Shown: piece after piece, positions 61,126-64,000 of the stretch
Layout: each line of letters begins with the position of its first letter
How positions within the stretch are numbered: position 1 is the stretch's first letter
From: HRBIN12 sp964447335
GTDB taxonomy: Bacteria > Actinomycetota > UBA4738 > HRBIN12
Direction: 5' to 3'
DNA length: 64,000 bases
Assembly: GCA_964447335.1 (NCBI GenBank)
Contig: CAYUSA010000002.1
Coordinates: 1-64,000, forward strand
Made by a program: the position numbers and the translations under genes
Notes under the pieces: generated by a model
Database searches by the model: none
Seen by the model: the letters and a program-made list of their open reading frames with translations, nothing else
Told to the model about the DNA's origin: nothing

Positions 61126-61613
61126 GCCGGCCCTCCGCTCGTCCGGCCGGCGGCATCGAGGATCGCGGACACGATGTTCTGGTAGCCGGTGCAGCGACAG
61201 AGGTTGCCCTGCAGGGACTCGCGGACCTCCTCCTCGGTGGGGTCCGGGTTCTCCCGCAGGAAGGACGCCGCGGCCATGATCATGCCTGGCGTGCAGTAGC
61301 CGCACTGGAGGCCGTGGTTCCGGTGGAAAGCATCCTGGAGCGGGTGCATCACGCCGTCCGAGGCCATGCCCTCGATCGTGGTGACCTCGCGCCCGTCGGC
61401 TTGGACGGCGAGCATCGTGCACGACTTCACCGACTCGCCGTCGACGTGCACGGTGCAGGCCCCGCACGAGGACGTGTCGCATCCCACGTTCGTGCCGGTG
61501 AGGCCGAGGGCCTCCCGCAGGAAGTACACGAGGAGCGTGCGAGGCTCGACGTCGGCCTCGCACGCTGCGCCGTTGACGGTGACCGTGACCCGCATCGCAG
61601 GTGGCTCAGACAT
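61122..61613 (-). CDS. coxS: Molybdenum hydroxylase 2Fe-2S small subunit (CoxS-like)
   Basis: A 163-residue two-cluster protein. The ferredoxin-type motif is 'GCDTSSCGACTVHVDG' and the helical one 'CGYCTPGMIMAA' with 'GNLCRCTGYQNIV'. It shuttles electrons between the Mo and FAD subunits. The ATG overlaps the preceding small protein by eight bases. A later in-frame Met (61595) is possible. Confidence 0.93.
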   Translation of the reverse strand: MSEPPAMRVTVTVNGAACEADVEPRTLLVYFLREALGLTGTNVGCDTSSCGACTVHVDGESVKSCTMLAVQADGREVTTIEGMASDGVMHPLQDAFHRNHGLQCGYCTPGMIMAAASFLRENPDPTEEEVRESLQGNLCRCTGYQNIVSAILDAAGRTSGGPA

Positions 61614-62064
61614 CCGGCCAGCCGAGCGCCTCGGCGGCGCTCGCGGTGGCGCCGGTGCAGTCGTTCCCCGGGATGGTGCCCTCGAGCGTCTGTCCGTCGG
61701 CCGTGAGGCGGATGAAGTAGCAGGCGCCCGAGTCTGCCCTCGCCGCGCCGTTCCATGCCTCGGCGTTGAGGGCCACGCTCACGACCAGCGGCTCATCGGA
61801 GGCCTCGTCCGGGCCCTGGAACCCCAGCTCCTCGGGGGCCGCCTCGTTCAGGCGCTCGGGCGTGGCGGCGTGCAGGCCCCCCTCGGCGTCGCGGACCTCC
61901 TCGACGACGCCGGCCACCACGCGCAGCTTCGACTCGACGAGGATCGCCGCGTTGTGCCGAACCGAGGGCCGAAGGACCAGGTACGCGGCGACGAGCGCGA
62001 TGGCCACGCCGAACATCGGCACGGCGACCAGGAAGAAGCGGCGATTCCCCGTGAGGACGGACAC
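61606..62064 (-). CDS. Single-pass membrane protein with type IV pilin-like C-terminus
   Basis: A 152-residue protein: a basic start, one membrane helix (about 10-30), and an extracytoplasmic domain with 'ADSGACYFIRLTADGQTLEG' and 'GNDCTGATASAA'. The paired Cys with a small-residue loop resembles the C-terminus of actinobacterial type IV pilins, but there is no prepilin GFTLIE signal. TACCCT (62071-62076) lies six bases before the GTG. The stop overlaps coxS by eight bases, so it opens the coxSM operon. Function unknown. Confidence 0.6.
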   Translation of the reverse strand: MSVLTGNRRFFLVAVPMFGVAIALVAAYLVLRPSVRHNAAILVESKLRVVAGVVEEVRDAEGGLHAATPERLNEAAPEELGFQGPDEASDEPLVVSVALNAEAWNGAARADSGACYFIRLTADGQTLEGTIPGNDCTGATASAAEALGWPDV

Positions 62065-62150
62065 GCCGAAAGGGTAGCCGCCCCGCGGGTTCCCGAACCA
62101 CGACGGGCCGTCCCGAGCGCGAACCCCGAGAGGTCCGTACCATCGCCGGT

Positions 62151-63284
62151 ATGAGCGAGCTCACCGAGGTGCTCGAGGCCATCGAGTCGCTCACCGCCCG
62201 TGGCGAGCGCCTCGCGCTCGCCACGGTCGTCGCCGTGCGCGGCTCGACCTACCGCCGACCCGGCGCCCGCCTGCTCGTGCCCGAGGAGGGCGCGCCCATC
62301 GGCAACATCAGCGGTGGGTGCCTCGAGAGCGACATCGCCGACGTCGCCCGGATCGTGATGCGCGAGGGCAGCGCGCGGGTCGTCTCGTTCGACCTCACCG
62401 CCGAGGACGAGGCCGTGTGGGGCTGGGGCCTGGGCTGCAACGGCGCGATCGAGCTGTTCGTCGAACCCGCCGGCAAGGCCGCCGAGGTCGCCGGCGCGCT
62501 CCGCCTGGCGTTGGAGGAGGACCGCCCGATCTGCGTGATCACGGTCCTGGACTCGAGCGTGGCGGGCGTCGAGCAGGGCAGCCGGATGCTCGTGGAACCG
62601 GGCGGCGCCGCGCGGGGCTCGCTCGGCGACGCGACGGTGGATCGGGCCGCCGCCGAGGCCGGCGCCGAGCTCCTCGCCGCCGAGCGCTCAGAGGTGCGCG
62701 AGCTCGCCGAGGGCGTCCGCGCGTTCATCGAGGTGCTCGAGCCCCCGCTCCGCCTGGTCATCTGCGGCGCCGGCCACGACGCGGCGCCGCTCGTCGCCGC
62801 CGCCGCCGGCCTCGGCTGGAGCCCGGTCGTCGTCGACGACCGCCCCGCGTTCCTCACGCGCGAGCGCTTCCCGCAGGCCGCCGCGTTCGTCGCCCTCGAG
62901 CGCCCCGACGAGGTCGCCGCGAAGGCGCCGCTCGACCGGCGCACGTTCGTGGTCGTGATGACGCACAACTTCCTGCGCGACAAGGACTACCTGCGCGAGC
63001 TCCTGCGCTCACCCGTGCGGACGATCTCGATGCTCGGCCCGGGCGCGAGGACCCAGCGCCTGCTCCACGAGCTCCGCGACGAGGGCCTGCAGATCGGCGA
63101 GGCCGAGGAGGCGCGCCTGCGCAGCCCGGCGGGCCTCGATCTCGGCGCCGAGGGTCCCGAGGAGATCGCGGCCGCAATCGTCGGCGAGATCGTGGCGATC
63201 AAGCGCGGCCGCGAGGGCGGGTTCCTGCGCGACCGCCCCGGCCCGATACACGAGCGCCACGCCCCGGCCCGGCCCGAGACCTAG
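62151..63284 (+). CDS. XdhC/CoxI family molybdenum-cofactor chaperone
   Basis: The 377-residue protein has an N-terminal XdhC_CoxI domain ('ATVVAVRGSTYRRPGARLLV', 'GNISGGCLESDIADVARIVM', 'GWGLGCNGAIELFVEP') and a C-terminal Rossmann-like part ('LVICGAGHDAAPLVAAAAGL', 'VMTHNFLRDKDYLRELLRS'). It binds and protects Mo cofactor for insertion into Mo hydroxylases. Divergent from the coxSM operon over 86 bases. TACCAT (62138-62143) is seven bases before the ATG. Confidence 0.92.
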   Translation: MSELTEVLEAIESLTARGERLALATVVAVRGSTYRRPGARLLVPEEGAPIGNISGGCLESDIADVARIVMREGSARVVSFDLTAEDEAVWGWGLGCNGAIELFVEPAGKAAEVAGALRLALEEDRPICVITVLDSSVAGVEQGSRMLVEPGGAARGSLGDATVDRAAAEAGAELLAAERSEVRELAEGVRAFIEVLEPPLRLVICGAGHDAAPLVAAAAGLGWSPVVVDDRPAFLTRERFPQAAAFVALERPDEVAAKAPLDRRTFVVVMTHNFLRDKDYLRELLRSPVRTISMLGPGARTQRLLHELRDEGLQIGEAEEARLRSPAGLDLGAEGPEEIAAAIVGEIVAIKRGREGGFLRDRPGPIHERHAPARPET

Positions 63285-63688
63285 GCCGAGGCGGGCGGCT
63301 CTCCTTCGGCCCAGCCCTCGGCCCACGCGGCGAGCAGCAGCGGCATGCCCGAGAAGAAGAACAGACCGAGCCCGACGAGCGGATGGGACTGCAGGACCGC
63401 GTTCAGGCTCGCGACGACGGACCCCACCGCGGCCGCGCGCAGGAGCCACCCCGCGAGCACGTGCCTCGACCGCGCGAGCCAGACGCCGAGCATCCCGGCG
63501 GCCGCGAGCGCCAGCACGGCGAGGAACGCCGCGGTGTGCAGGGGGCCGTCGATGTCGCCGTTCGTGTACCCCAGGCTCCCCGCCCGGACCATCACGTCCG
63601 CGAACAGGAGCGCGGCGGACCCGACCAGGCCGAACCCGACCACCGCCTCGCGCCCGAGCCGCCGCTCCGACGCCGCCTGATCCGACAT
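63281..63688 (-). CDS. Four-helix membrane protein of unknown function
   Basis: A 135-residue protein with four predicted membrane helices (about 14-30, 48-66, 78-96 and 103-120) and short polar ends. No conserved motif is recognised. It ends four bases into the XdhC stop (convergent overlap, CTAG) and lies opposite cydA. Its start ATG 63686-63688 has a GGGGGGA-type site. Confidence 0.6.
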   Translation of the reverse strand: MSDQAASERRLGREAVVGFGLVGSAALLFADVMVRAGSLGYTNGDIDGPLHTAAFLAVLALAAAGMLGVWLARSRHVLAGWLLRAAAVGSVVASLNAVLQSHPLVGLGLFFFSGMPLLLAAWAEGWAEGEPPASA

Positions 63689-63874
63689 CCCCCGTCCCCC
63701 CTTTCCGATCGACCCACCCTACGCCTGCACACCGGCTTCCGCAGCCCCCGTCCGCGAGCGCACGGAGCGCTCCCCGTCCGTTCGACCCGTCGGGAGGGGG
63801 TCGCACGCCCGGCCCCGGGTTCTCGCCACCCGCGCGAGGATGGCGAGGACCCGCGAGAACGCGGAGGAGGCCGC

Positions 63875-64000
63875 ATGGACGCGTTCGATCTCGCCAGGCT
63901 GCAGTTCGCCGTCACCACGATCTTCCACTTCTTCTTCGTGCCGCTTTCGATCGGGCTCGCCTTCATCACGGCGATCATGCAGACGGCGTGGTACCGGACG
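63875..64000 (+). CDS. cydA: Cytochrome bd ubiquinol oxidase subunit I, N-terminal end
   Basis: The first 42 codons read 'DAFDLARLQFAVTTIFHFFF' then 'VPLSIGLAFITAIMQTAWYR', the CydA N-terminus with the first haem-ligand His in 'TIFHFFFVPLSIGL'. GGAGGAGG precedes the ATG. The rest lies beyond the window. The 186 bases upstream (63689-63874) hold the promoter region, in which I see no clear hexamers. Confidence 0.9.
   Translation, partial: MDAFDLARLQFAVTTIFHFFFVPLSIGLAFITAIMQTAWYRT

Overview
The window is 64 kb of very GC-rich, densely packed bacterial chromosome. The housekeeping order metG, tatD, a G5-domain wall protein, rsmA, ispE, glmU, prs, rplY, pth (with mfd further on) is typical of Actinomycetota. 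A SigE-type sigma factor, a DUF3052 protein, a PMT mannosyltransferase divergent from rsmI, frequent GTG starts and many leaderless transcripts also fit. Gene content does not point to a cultured genus; an uncultured, deep-branching actinobacterium is my best reading (inference).

Layout. 1-5.9 kb: 5' end of mfd, an Lrp-type regulator coupled to a PLP-dependent Cys/Met-metabolism enzyme, and a minus-strand c-di-GMP locus: two tiny tandem membrane peptides, a DUF5317 membrane protein and a GGDEF/EAL protein. 5.9-19.1 kb: the housekeeping run on the minus strand (pth, rplY, prs, glmU, tRNA-Gln, ispE, rsmA, G5/RlpA-like protein, tatD, metG, a matrixin-type protease, rsmI), interrupted by a plus-strand sigma factor and its membrane partner. 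19-26.4 kb: DUF3052 protein, PMT, CocE-type hydrolase, YbaK-type deacylase, CPBP protein, a hypothetical, two broken genes (a FAD oxidoreductase tail and a pirin) and a stand-alone RAM-domain protein.

26.5-44.4 kb is a large carbohydrate region. It holds two GH4 glycosidases, an MFS transporter, a DeoR repressor divergent from a SIS-domain sugar isomerase, a complete ABC sugar importer, a decayed amidohydrolase, and a nine-gene, mostly overlapping operon (RidA, D-threonine-aldolase-like, SDR, UlaG-like hydrolase, zinc dehydrogenase, FAH hydrolase, PfkB kinase, class II aldolase, NagB-like isomerase). 44.4-51.7 kb: a two-gene ABC-2 exporter, then on the minus strand PfkB, GatZ/KbaZ-like, a Tat-exported polyamine-type binding protein, a LysA-like decarboxylase and a VOC protein. 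The sugar genes together look like import of a glycoside, cleavage by GH4, and isomerisation, oxidation, phosphorylation and aldol cleavage of the released (amino)sugar or sugar acid; the substrate cannot be read from sequence.

51.7-57.3 kb: macrodomain protein, rhodanese, glcDEF-type glycolate/lactate oxidase, metallo-beta-lactamase-fold hydrolase. 57.3-63.3 kb: molybdenum-hydroxylase genes (coxE-like VWA, coxD-like MoxR ATPase, coxM, coxS, XdhC/CoxI) with an MscS channel inserted and no large subunit in view. The window ends in the first 42 codons of cydA.

Two regulatory themes recur. Many first-in-operon genes have a TANNNT box (often TACCAT) 6-10 bases before the start codon and no Shine-Dalgarno sequence, as expected of leaderless mRNAs, whereas many other genes carry a clear AGGAGG. 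Within operons, 1-11 base overlaps are common. No CRISPR array, transposase, integrase or prophage gene was seen.
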